Part shown: in pieces, positions 35,255-44,792 of the stretch
Position numbering within the stretch: the stretch's first letter is position 1
How the letters are laid out: each line of letters begins with the position of its first letter
Assembly (NCBI RefSeq): GCF_033958435.1
Contig: NC_134160.1
Location: forward strand, 13,069,001 to 13,133,000
Origin: Carettochelys insculpta
Lineage: Eukaryota > Chordata > Testudines > Carettochelyidae
Length of the DNA: 64,000 nucleotides
Direction: 5' to 3'
The notes under the pieces: generated by a model
Told to the model about the DNA's origin: nothing
Databases searched by the model: none
What the model saw: the letters and a program-made list of their open reading frames with translations, nothing else
Translations under genes and position numbers: made by a program

Positions 35255-37600
35255 AAAATAAGCCATTTCAAGGCCGAAATAAGTGCAGCCTTTTGCTCTG
35301 GTTTAACTGTCAGTTTAAAAACCAATGCCATATCCCATGGGAACTAGCTCTTGGGGGACTCGTCCAGCTCAGTTGGGAGGTTTTTAAGCCACTGCTGAAA
35401 GACGAGAAAGCAAGCCGTTCTAGTGCACCCTGACCCTCCCTGAGTGGCCCTAACCTCTGTCCTTGTGTAAAAACTTTAGGGGTACATGTAAAAAGTGCTG
35501 AGAACTCTCACAGTGTCAGCATGAGCCTTGGGCCGGTTCCTAGTTTCCTTACTACCTGAGCTTCTGGAGTCCTGTGATTTAAAAAAAGCAAACAAACAGC
35601 CCAGTAAAATTCTAGTCCTCTGGCTTGCTCAGCAAAGCTGGAAGATGCGACTCCCGCCCCCAAGTTCAGATGGCAAATGACAAAAACCCCCTCGATTTTG
35701 ATTTCGACTCAGGAATTTTAAGGCAGAGGCAGGATTTTTGGAAGCCGCAGCACACAACTCCCAAATGTGTGGGCCTGACCAGAGTGCAGAGGGGGTCAAT
35801 TTCAGAGGCCTGGGAGCAAAATAAACTCTCTGCCCTGACTCCATTTGTACAAGCAAATGGAAACTAGCTGAGAGGAATGGGCTCTGCTGGGAGCTTGTTG
35901 CCACTCGCCGACTCTCATTCCTCTTCCCAGTGACCTTTGCCAAGTCAGGCCCTGCTCTGTGTCTCAGTTCCCCCTACATCCAATGGCAGTAATCATCAAG
36001 ATGTGCAATGAATGCGCCCCCCTGCTGTGCAGCCAATGGATGCCGCACACTCCTACCATGCTGTGTGTGGTGGGAGGGGCAAGACAGCAAGAGAGGAGAA
36101 GAGCAAGTCTCTCTCTCCTGCCTTTTGCCCGTGTGAATGTTTGAGCCAAGCGTGGCTGGTTGGTTTGCTGGGAAGGGGGCTGACCCCCTCCACGTGGGTG
36201 TTTACTGAGCGGGAGATGTTGACAGGCAGCTCCCGCTGTCTTATCGCCCGTCTCCAGTCCACTCCGCAGCTTGGTAGATAAATAATATTTCATATCAACA
36301 TTGCCTCCCGAGGGAGTACTTTACAAAGGCGACTCATGGTCTCAGATTAAAATGAGTTTTTATTGGCGATCAGCCAATTTCAAGGAGCCTAGAATTTATT
36401 TGGACAGCTCCTGGCTGCTCGCCACCGTTCCTTTGCCTTTCCATTTGGGTTGGTTTGCTTTTTCTTTCCTGCTTTCTGTTTGTTTTCCTTCCCTGCCTGG
36501 GAAGAAGGTAGATTTCTGTCTCCCAGATTAACATCTGGCTGTTTTTTGTTAGCTAAGGTTTCATTTAAAGGGACGGCTCTGCTGTGCCTAGAACATTCAT
36601 TCCTTGATGCAGAAGCCTGGGGACCATCACCCCAGAGGATCTGGCTCTGAAAAACAGTGGTTAGAATTTATTATGGTGGTGCCTGGGGCCTCAAGACACA
36701 GCCCATTGCCTGAAGAGCTTGCAGTTGACTAAACAAAGGGTGGGCGGAAAAATGCAGAGGTGGTGTTGCAGAGCGAGACTGCTAACTTCCAACTGTCCTG
36801 GGTTTTACGCAAAAGGTGCAGGAGAAAACCCAGCTGCTTTGTTCTTCAGGGACCTCAACCAATGGCCTGACCATTTGCAGTGGCCACACCCCAAGTCAGA
36901 GTGTCCCAGCCTGTAAGCATGGTTACATTCATTGTAGGCATTCACTCAGGTTACCAAAGGCTCCAGATCACACTGGGACCTGTCGTATTCATTAGTTTCA
37001 ATTTTCCAGTTTTTGCTTCATCTGCAAGCTATCAAGGAGGAGTTTGTTTTCTTCCAGGACATTGGTAAGGGTGTTGATGAGTGCTGGTGCAACAAGTGAT
37101 CCCTGGATCCCCCTGGAAGCAAAGCCATTCAATTCTGCTCCCTCCATACATTTCCATTGCCTAAAGTCCATTTAATGCCTTCCTCTGGGCCTCACTCCCC
37201 AGCGGAGCAGTTTCTGCTCGGCTCTGGAACTAGGGCATTCTGACCCCAGCTCCCGTGGCAGAGCCACCTCTGTGCCAGGGATAATGCACTGAGCTCCTTT
37301 TCCCCCACCCATTTTAGGGAAATCACCTGAATTCACCCCTGTCATTTCAGCCTGGGGATGTCCCACCCCTCAGGCTGCCCAACCCACTGCCATTGGGATG
37401 CAGGCAGAATTGTAGTATCTTCCCTTCCCTGCCTCCTTTGGTCTTCCCTGCCCAGCTCATAGCCTCCTTAGGTGGAAGGGATGAGGTTGGAGGGGCACAG
37501 TTCACTCCCCCACAGCTTGATGGGCTGCTAAGAAAGATTTGCAGGGAAACAGGAGCTGGGACCTGCACGGCAGGTAATGGCAATGGACACAGAACACCTA
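35255..37600. other. Intronic DNA with a possible SINE trace
   Basis: The segment 35900-36010 has CCAGTGACCTTTGCCAAGTC and TGTGTCTCAGTTCCCCC, compatible with a MIR-like SINE in plus orientation. The 36240-36440 stretch is repeat-free and AT-rich. No exon was recognised. Confidence 0.4.
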
Positions 37601-37887
37601 GGCTGTGGCCACACTAGCCACTGCGTTCGGAGGGGCTATGGTAATGTGGCTCTTTTGGATATGCTAATAAGGCACTACCATGAATATGCAGTGCCTCATT
37701 AGCATAATGATGCCCACGCACACTTCAAAACTGCCAGTTTCAAAATGCAGCTGCCCGTGTAGCTGGGGGCCTTTCAAAATGGCCCCCTGATTTCGAAAGC
37801 CCCTCATTCCCAAAACCAGATATACATGGTAGTGCCTCATCAGCATATCCCAAAGTGCCAAAAGGAGGGGCTAGTGTGGCCACAGCC
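37601..37887. mobile_element. 287-bp MITE with perfect 19-bp TIRs
   Basis: The left end GGCTGTGGCCACACTAGCC is the exact reverse complement of the right end GGCTAGTGTGGCCACAGCC. Subterminal and internal words (TGCCTCATTAGCAT, GATTTCGAAAG, GGTAGTGCCTCATCAGCATA) are partly self-complementary. It has no coding capacity. No clear target-site duplication is visible in the flanks. Confidence 0.88.
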
Positions 37888-39683
37888 CGAGAGATAACAG
37901 GTTGTTCAGCACAGTCCAGCTGTCCTCGGCCTTGCAGACCTCTGCTGCCCCGGGGAGTGCTGGGAACTTAATGACAGAGGCAGCGTGAAAACAGACGGAC
38001 TGGCAGCAGTGCACCATGGGAAGGAAGGAGAGACTTTCTGGGGTGAAGTGGTTGTTAGTGCTCTGTGGATAAGACAGTTGCCTGGGACTTGAGCACTGAG
38101 TTCTAGGCTAGGTGACCTTGGGCAGATCCCTGCTCTGTACCTCAATTTCCCTTCCCCCCCTTGGGTACTGAGAGCTTTTTGGGGTGGGGGCTGTCTCTCC
38201 CCTTAGCAGGATTGTATGTTTCCCCAATGTAGCCTGATCCCACTGATGGTTCCGATGGCTCAGCATGTCTGCTTCACACATTATTTATTGTTTGTATCGC
38301 TGTACTGCCCAGCAGCCCCAGCAAGGGACCAGCGTCCCCAGTGCTTGATGCTGTATGTATACAGACCTAGGTGACAGTCCCTGCAGATCCCATCCCTGCC
38401 CATAGAGACTGTGTTCGGAACGCAGTCTGGGGGAGAGAACCTGCCCCAGCTAATGCTGTCAAGGGGGATCTGACGGACGGTCATGTTAATTCCTCCCCTA
38501 GGGCTATCTGTGTTTTGAAGGAAAAGCACTTCTGGAGCCAGATAGCCAGAGAGGCTCGTTCAGTTTGCTGGAGGGGCTCATCCGGCTCGGTGTGGGGAGC
38601 CAGAGCAAATGCATCAGGCACACAAACCGTTAGATGCTGGGATTAATCTTTCAAAGAATGTCCTTGAAGGAGATATATGTGATGCTCAGACCAGCCTCCT
38701 GCTGCCCCCTGGGCTGTTGCAGGCTGGTGGGGCTCACTGGGTTCCCCATCAGACCTTTATTCTCTCTGTGTATTTAAAACCCCTTAACAAAGCATGAAAC
38801 CAGCTGGAGGAGAACAGCCCCTCCTCCCCCTTCTCTGCCCGTTCAGAGCAGCTCTTGCGTTTGATTCTAAGTGTTTGTGCCACTGGCTGACAAAGTAGCT
38901 GTGGCCATGCTTGGCACAGCTCCCCAGCCCAGCCGCCTGCCAGCCACATTCCCCCCTTGTCTCCATCCTCCTACCCAGTGAGCCAGATGGCTCCCCCATT
39001 GCCGGCTGCCACAAGACTCCCGGGGCCAGCTGAAGAGTGTACCAGGTCTGTTTGCCAGGAGTCACTTGGATTTTTCTGGCCCCTTGGAGCTGCTTAGGGG
39101 GCCATCTTGTTAATTGGCTTGGGATTAGATTTTCACAGCAGCCTTCAGAGGAATTCAAAGCCACTTTGTTAAACGGAGCTGCTGTCATTTTGCTGAGTGC
39201 AGCAGCACAGTGGGAATCCTCTGGCGAGAAGGGATTTTTCTCCGGGCGCCTGTGAACTGTGCTGGGTTTGATTAAAGCCCGGGCTGGTCTCCCCTACCTC
39301 AGCCCCTTCCTTTAAAGTGGATTCAGCCCTGAAGACAGAAAAGTTCGACTTACCTGCAGTAGTTTGCAGGCCCACAGATGGGGGGCAGTTACCTTTGGGC
39401 CTAGTGATTCTAAAGGGCCCAGAGCTCCAGGCCACTGCCAGTGTTACTGCGACAGTGGGGCTGGCTGGAGCCTCAGCCGCAGGCTCCCCAGTGTGGGCAG
39501 TGCTGAGGGCTGTCTGCTCCCTTTCCTGCACCTTCTACCCAAGGCTCTGCCCCTTCTGGAAGCACAAAGCCAGCTCCCCTCCCATGGCCCGGCGAGTCTA
39601 TTGGCTTCCCTGGTAGCATGGCAGCCTTTCCCAGCACAGGTCCTCCAGGGCTCTGGAGGACGAAGGGAGTTCCATCTGTAGAA
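37888..39683. other. Intronic DNA with SINE remnants
   Basis: The segment 38040-38220 has a tRNA-like/MIR-like order (GTGGATAAGACAGTTGCCTG, then TAGGTGACCTTGGGCAGATC, then CTCTGTACCTCAATTTCCC) in plus orientation. The segment 38281-38440 is a SINE tail in minus orientation (CAGTGCTTGATGCTGTATGT then GGTGACAGTCCCTGCAG). No exon was recognised between 38.5 and 39.7 kb. Confidence 0.5.
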
Positions 39684-40080
39684 CCCAGAGGCACTGAGAC
39701 CTCATCTGGGGTGAGTGAAGTCTCTGCTCTACAGCCTCAGCTGAAAGCCAGCTGGCCTTTAGGTCATGTGGTAGAGTGCAGGGCTTCAGACCCTTGGCTT
39801 GTAGGTTCTATCCCTAGTGTTAGCAACCTGGGTCTGTCAGCGTTACAACAGGTGTATTGGCTGGGGAAGAATTGCTGGAAGGTCCCAGAAGCTTGGGATG
39901 CACTTCCTCAGCCCCAGGAAGCATGTAGTACCCCAAGGCACTGAGACCTCAGCTGGGGTGAGTGAAGCCTCAGCTGAGAACCAGCTGGCCTTTTGCTTAT
40001 GCGGTGGAGCACAGGGCTTTAGCCCCTGTGCTCGTAGGTTCTATCCCCAGTGCCGGCAACCCAGGTCTGTCAGCATTACA
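39684..40080 (+). repeat. Tandem pair of tRNA-like SINE units
   Basis: Two related copies (about 39684-39840 and 39932-40080) share AGGCACTGAGACCTCA, GGGGTGAGTGAAG, CAGCTGGCCTTT, a GTGGTAGAGTGCAGGGCTT-like tRNA segment, GTAGGTTCTATCCC in B-box position, and GGTCTGTCAGC. A clover-leaf-like anticodon arm can be drawn in each: CAGGG, loop CTTCAGA or CTTTAGC, CCCT. Both are degenerate. The spacer between them is unique sequence. They may be a SINE dimer or a local duplication of one SINE with its flank. Confidence 0.6.
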
Positions 40081-40373
40081 CATCTCTGGGGTCCTTCAGT
40101 GCTTGGCTTTTCTGCTGAGCTAGTGCTAGCTGTGGGAATGGCCGTTGGGATGTGGTGGTCATCTGTGGGCCAGGAGGTGTGCTGAGACCCACCAACTTGT
40201 TCCCAAACCCCCCACCCCCAAGCCAGCTACAAGGTGGATGCAGTTTTCAGTCTCTGCTGACCGAGGCTACATTTGAAAACAGGTCACTGGTTGAGATTGG
40301 TTCTGTGGGATGAAATATCAAGCAATGTCGCTTGTTGATCCTTGTATGAGAGGCTCAGAAAACAGCCGTATAG
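40081..40373. other. Intronic spacer, nothing recognised
   Basis: Unique-looking sequence between the tRNA-like repeat pair and the hAT-like MITE. It ends with the candidate 8-bp target CCGTATAG. Confidence 0.4.
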
Positions 40374-41143
40374 CAGGGCTGGGCAAAACACGGCCCGCAG
40401 CCCCGAGCTGGCCTGCCAAGCTGCTGAATCCAGCCTGCAGGTGCAGTGGGAGCCTTAGTCAGGCCTGTTACCTGCCCCGCTCCCCATGTCATTCAGAAAA
40501 GCTGGCTGCAGGACCCTGTTTGTGAACGGCTGTGAACTTGGGGTTGGGGAGCGAGAGTCTTTGTGTGCTGCCCCCTCTCCCAGAGCAATCTTGCAGCTCC
40601 TGCTGGCCAATTTCCGATCAATGGGAGCTGCGAGTTTGAAGAAAAGGCAGCACGTGAAGTGCTCTTCCCTCCACTCAGGCTTGCAGCTGTTCATGGACAC
40701 ACATGGCCCTTCAGCCAGCTGCTCTGAGCAGCCTGTGGGGCCATGGAAGGGAAGGAGCCTCCTGAGGATCCTGTTGTCCAGGTGTCTCCTGGCCAGAGCC
40801 TGACTCTGCCACTCCCACACCTCCCCCCGCCAGCCCTCTGCCTCTCACTGCTGCCTCACTACACCAAATAACCGAAACCATCTGCCCCCACTCCTGAACC
40901 CATATCTCCACCCAGACCTTCCAGCCCAGTTCCCTGCCCTAATCACAGCCCACTTCTTCGCCCAAACTCCCTCTCAGACCCCACAACCCCCTACGCCCCA
41001 GTCCCTTGCCCCAAGCTCCCCTCTGCACCCAACCTCCATCCCAGACTCCTCACCTCCTCCATTAATCTCCTGGAAGAGTGTGACCCTTGACCACTTACCA
41101 AATTTTTGGAGCAGCCCCCACCAAAAATGATTGCTCACCCCTG
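40374..41143. mobile_element. hAT-like MITE, 770 bp, with degenerate 8-bp target duplication
   Basis: The left end reads CAGGGCTGGGCAAAACACGG. The right end on the other strand reads CAGGGGTGAGCAATCATTTT, a hAT-type terminal repeat (CAGGGnTGrGCAA). The flanking 8-mers CCGTATAG (left) and CCTTATAA (right) agree at six positions, as expected of an aged hAT duplication. The interior has a GGCCCGCAGCC block near the left end and a C-rich, low-complexity right half (40800-41090). No transposase was seen. It appears to have landed at or near the edge of the old LINE fragment at 41.1 kb. Confidence 0.75.
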
Positions 41144-41331
41144 CCTTATAATAATAAACTCAAGCCACCCAATCTATTTAGCTTAACAAAGGGGAAAGTT
41201 AAAGGGTGATTTGGTCATATTTATAAGTACAGTCATACCCCGAGATACACCCATTTGAGTTACGAGTATTCGACTTTACGAGGAGTTTCATTTAATACCC
41301 CTACTTCAGCTTACGAGGCATTTCTTTGCAT

Positions 41332-41541
41332 TTACGAGGACCGATTTGGAGGCTGGCGGCTCTGGTAGGCAGGCACTGAGGGGATGGAGTCGGCTGTGTT
41401 GGTCTTGAGGCAGAGGCCGTGCAGGGGGGCGGCGGTGCCCTCCGAGAGGGCAGCAGTCTGGTGCAGGGAGGTAGACTTGTCCGAGTCCCGGCAGTAGATG
41501 ACGCCGCTCTGCAAGATGTGGATGCTGGGTGCGCAGCCCAT
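41332..41541 (-). pseudogene. PDE8B: PDE8B first-exon fragment captured in a transposon
   Basis: Reading minus from the ATG at 41541-41539 gives 69 codons. The first 60 or so align without gaps to the N-terminus of phosphodiesterase 8B as I recall it: MGCAPSIH, then [11 protein letters not shown], then AAPL, then GL, then ADSIP. PDE8 enzymes are high-affinity cAMP phosphodiesterases; this end precedes the REC and PAS domains and carries Gly2/Cys3, expected lipidation sites. Near residue 65 (41347) similarity ends and transposon arm sequence (NRSS, stop) begins, so REC, PAS and catalytic domains are absent. The copied frame has no stop or frameshift. An in-frame ATG 31 codons upstream (41634) lies in likely former 5' UTR. 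PDE8A shares only the first residues, so PDE8B is preferred. It runs antisense to PTPRU. Confidence 0.85.
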
Positions 41542-41875
41542 CCAAGCCCCGCTGCTGCTGCTCACCCGCTGGGCGCCTAGGGGGCCGCCGCCGCCCACCC
41601 TGCGCAGCTTGCTGTCTGTGGTGCTCCCTCCCATTTAGCGCCTGGCTCACCTGCCGCCACCGCCTCGGCTGCCGCTGGCGGGACCTCTCCGCCATGCAGC
41701 CCCGCACAAGAAAGGCATTGCCCCTCGCCAGCTGGGAGCCCCCTGTGCCTGCCTAGCTCCCCACGTGGCCAGCCCCTGGCAGCGCCCCCTCCCCGCTTAA
41801 CCTAAGCTGCACTCAGGCCGGGCTGCCTCCCTGTGCCCTGTTCTGCCCTGCCCGCCCCCTTGCACCGGATTTAAT
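41542..41875 (-). promoter_or_regulatory. CpG-rich leader of the captured PDE8B segment
   Basis: Upstream (minus strand) of the captured ATG is a CpG-rich stretch with GGCGCC, CCGCCGCC and GCGGCAGCC words, continuing to about 41875 where AT-rich transposon arm resumes. Its position suggests it is PDE8B 5' UTR, possibly with proximal promoter, copied together with the exon. Whether any promoter activity was or is carried is inference. Confidence 0.45.
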
Positions 41876-42355
41876 GGGATTTGGTGTTGTCTTAGCATAA
41901 ATAGGTGTACATTTTGGGGCTCAGGAACACATACAATTTTTTCCCATTGAAATTAATGGTAATTACATTTTTGATTTACGAGAATTTGCCCTAAGAGGGG
42001 CTTTTCAGGAACGAATAACCCTCGTAAGGAGGGGGGAAGACTGTACCTACATTGTGGGGAACAATATTGGATAATCAGCACTCCAGTTTAGTAGACAAAA
42101 GTCTCTCCCAATCCAATGGCTGGAGGTAGAAGCTAGACAAATTCAAATGGGAAATAAGATAAAAGCTTTTAGCAATCAAGATAATTAACCATTGGAACAA
42201 CTTACCAAAGGTCATGGTGGATTCTCTGTCACTGGCAATATTTTAAAACAAAGATGGAAAGTTTCTCTAAGGAGTTTGCTCTAGGAATGATTCTGGGGAA
42301 GTTCCACAGCAGGTCAGACTAGATGAACCCAATGGCCCCCCCTGGCCCCAGGAGT

Positions 42356-43865
42356 TAAGAACATCCAACAGCAAGGCCTGCTGGCTGTGGACTGGCCCAT
42401 TCAAAGTAGGGACTGCTGTGTATAGTCCAGGTGGAATAGCAGTGACACATGTGTCCTGGATTCTTTGGTCTTGCACTAGGTATTTTTTTTCTGTTGGTTG
42501 GTTGAGTTTTGCTCGAGACCCTTAATTCCCAATGTGGTTTTGGGACTTGATTGTGACTGTGACGCCAGCACGGGTTAGTTAGCCCATCCCAAACCTGCCA
42601 AGAGAAAACTGCAAGAGTTGAAGACAAGAACTGGAAAAGCAGACAGTGATTTTGATCATCTCGGTTTTGGGCGTTCAACTCAAAGTCCTCAAACGGAGCT
42701 GGGTTTTTCACAAAGCACAGAGTATTCCTCCCTCCTCTAGGAAGCCAGGCTCCTTAAGGGTGTCTCAGATTAGGTCCCCAAATCTATAGTCCCTTGGAAA
42801 TGTAAGCCAAGGACATGAAGACCATCAGACATGAGACCCAGACTGTTCTCCAAGCTTACCTTATGCATATACGACATGGGCATTTGGGCCCTCTGGAGAC
42901 AATGTCTGGACTTCTTGGTGTGAAAGCTCAGATAGTCCTTGTGAGCATCAGCGTAGTTGGGAGATGTTCTACAGGAGCCTTGTTAAAACTCCACTGTCGC
43001 ACTAAAGGGTTGTTGGGATGATGTCTCTGTCTCTGTCTGGTTCCTATGTCTATGGGTACCAATGAGCTGTGCACAGGCAGGGCTCAGAAAACTGGTATAT
43101 GGCAGTATGGTCTCCTGCAGCTCTCTGCAGAGCCTCTCTGGGGCCTTGTTACTAAAGAATGTGATTGGGGCAGCACATTACCGACCCAACAGTGAGGGGT
43201 TCCCCCATCATGGTAGGTCCATCTCTCTTAAGAGGCCATCCTAGGGTGGCAGAAGAATTCTTCCTCTGACATAGAGCTGTTTGCACCGTTGGTTAGGTCA
43301 GTTTAATTACACTTTTCAGGAGGGTGGTTCTCTCTCACCTTCACCCCCACCAGGGAGGTAATTTTGTTGCATCAGCCAAGCTCAGTTCTGACTTGATGCT
43401 CAGCTTTCATTACAAGAACGGGATAAACTGTAAGTGGTAAGATTTGTGAAGAACACCTCAAGAACGGGAAGGGGTTGTGAAAGCTGTTGTCCTCTTCTAC
43501 CCAAGATTCCCTGTATCAGAGACTCTCCCTCAGTGCAGGGCCCAGGCATCTGTTGTAAGTGACACTTTCACTGGGGAGCAGGAGAAGGCTGAGACACACA
43601 GTAAACCCTTAGGAGCTGTCCCAGGAGAGTTGCTTAACCCTGCTGGGGCTTTCTCTCCACTTCTCTTACACTGTGACTCAGTCACATTTTGTAGGGAACA
43701 GACCTTCTTTTACATTTTCATGGAACCTGGGAACAAATGGTGCTTCACCATGCTTAGCTCAGGGCACAGCTGCATTCATTAGTGGCGGCTTTAATGCAAC
43801 CCTCAGAAGTCCCTTACCACCTGCATCCTTTGTTGTCTTTTCAGAACTATCGAACGCTCTCAGTG
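42356..43865. other. Intronic DNA, no gene seen
   Basis: No exon, RNA gene or clear repeat terminus was recognised. Short chance frames occur on both strands. Confidence 0.4.
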
Positions 43866-44303
43866 GCTACGTCTACACGAGCCCCATACTTCGAAATGGC
43901 CACGCAAATGGCCATTTCAAACTTTACTAATGAAGCGCTGAAATGCATATTCAGCGCTTCATTAGCATGCGGGCGGCCGCAGCACTTCGAAATTGACGCG
44001 CCTCGCCGCCGCGCGTCTCGTCCCCACGGGGCTCCTTTTCGAAAGGACCCTGCCTACTTCGAAGTCCCCTTATTCCCGCTTATGAGCTCATGGGAATAAG
44101 GGGACTTTGAAGTAGGCGGGGTCCTTTCAAAAAGGAGCCCCGTGGGGACGAGACGCGCGGCGGCGAGGCGCGTCAATTTCGAAGTGCCGCGGCCGCCCGC
44201 ATGCTAATGAAGTGCTGAATATGCATTTCAGCGCTTCATTAGTACACTTCGAAATGGCCATTTGCGTGGCCATTTTGAAGTTTGGGGCTCGTATAGACAC
44301 GGC
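43866..44303. mobile_element. Near-perfect 438-bp palindromic MITE (fold-back element)
   Basis: The whole element is one inverted repeat. Base n pairs with base 88169-n over its length, without an indel in the stretches I compared. The terminus GCTACGTCTACACGAGCCCC is matched on the other strand by GCCGTGTCTATACGAGCCCC. Both arms carry CTTCATTAGCATGCGGGCGG, AATTGACGCGCCTCGCCGCC and GGGACGAGACGCG-type sequence. The centre around 44078-44091 (CTTATGAGCTCAT) is the only unpaired loop and holds its own small palindrome. Flanking CAGTG occurs at 43861-43865 and 44304-44308, a likely 5-bp target duplication. It is CpG-rich and has no gene. Confidence 0.9.
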
Positions 44304-44792
44304 CAGTGTGTTGTCTTGCCACAGAATGGAGCTCACGAACAGCCATCACTTTCTTTGGAGCAAGTTCCTGCTCCAATGGTTCTTGTGGCCCTAGGCTGGG
44401 ATGACACCTTGACAAGGTTTTGAGTACAGCTGAAACAGAAGCAGTTTCCTATCCTGGAAATACATTTTGAGAGTTCAATATTTTTCCTTGTCCTAAGCCA
44501 GGGAGAAAAGTCAAAATCTCATGTGCCTTCTCACAAATCGAAAACGTTATTTTTTTCAGTTTGGGTGAAGGGAAACATTTTTGTTTTGATAAGTTTGAAA
44601 TATTTTATTTCAGGTTTCACCTTTCTCCCCTGCTCCCCCTTTGGTTTAACTTTTTTTTTTTTCTCAATCTGAAAAGTCATTTCAAACCAGAAAACTGGAA
44701 TTACACATTAGAAACTATTGAAACAACAATTATTTGACAATTTCAAAACCTCTTTCCAAGAAGTTTCTGATGTATTTCTGTTTCGTGAATAG
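44304..44792. other. AT-rich intronic DNA, PLE target region
   Basis: AT-rich sequence with a T run at 44650-44661 and many TTTCA/TGAAA words. It ends with TGTTTCGTGAATAG (44779-44792), the left copy of the target duplicated by the Penelope insertion. No gene. Confidence 0.5.

Larger units (their letters stand above)
41230..42043. mobile_element. Pogo/Tigger-like element (814 bp) carrying a PDE8B gene fragment
   Basis: The element starts CAGTCATACCCC and ends GGGGGGAAGACTG, an imperfect terminal inverted repeat beginning CAGTC. It is flanked on both sides by TA (41228-41229 and 42044-42045), the target duplication of Tc1/mariner/pogo elements. Both outer arms (41230-41340 and about 41875-42043) consist of TTTACGAG/GATTTACGAG-type sequence normal for such a MITE. 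Between them lies a block of about 530 bases that is strikingly GC- and CpG-rich, unlike the arms or the AT-rich host LINE, and holds the first coding part of PDE8B in minus orientation. No transposase is present, so movement would depend on enzymes supplied in trans. Confidence 0.85.
41144..42355 (+). mobile_element. L3/CR1-like LINE 3' fragment split by a pogo-like element
   Basis: Two pieces of one old LINE flank the pogo-like element. The left piece (41150-41227) reads CAATCTATTTAGCTTAACAA then GGTGATTTGGTCATA. The right piece (42046-42355) contains AACCATTGGAACAACTTACC, GGTGGATTCTCTGTCACTGG and the 3'-terminal GCAGGTCAGACTAGATGAAC, ending in CCAATGGCCCC. In conceptual translation they correspond to the C-terminal NLFSLTKGK region and the HWNNLPKVMVDSLSLAI region of the LINE ORF2. 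It is dead and older than the insertion it carries. Confidence 0.7.

Noticed and set aside
41306..41707. A 133-codon minus-strand Arg/Pro/Gln-rich frame overlapping the PDE8B fragment
   Set aside because: It is an out-of-frame shadow of the CpG-rich PDE8B segment; the PDE8B frame has the recognisable sequence.
43866..44303. Possible CRISPR-like or tandem array because of repeated words
   Set aside because: The words repeat in inverted, not direct, order and there are no spacers; it is a fold-back MITE.
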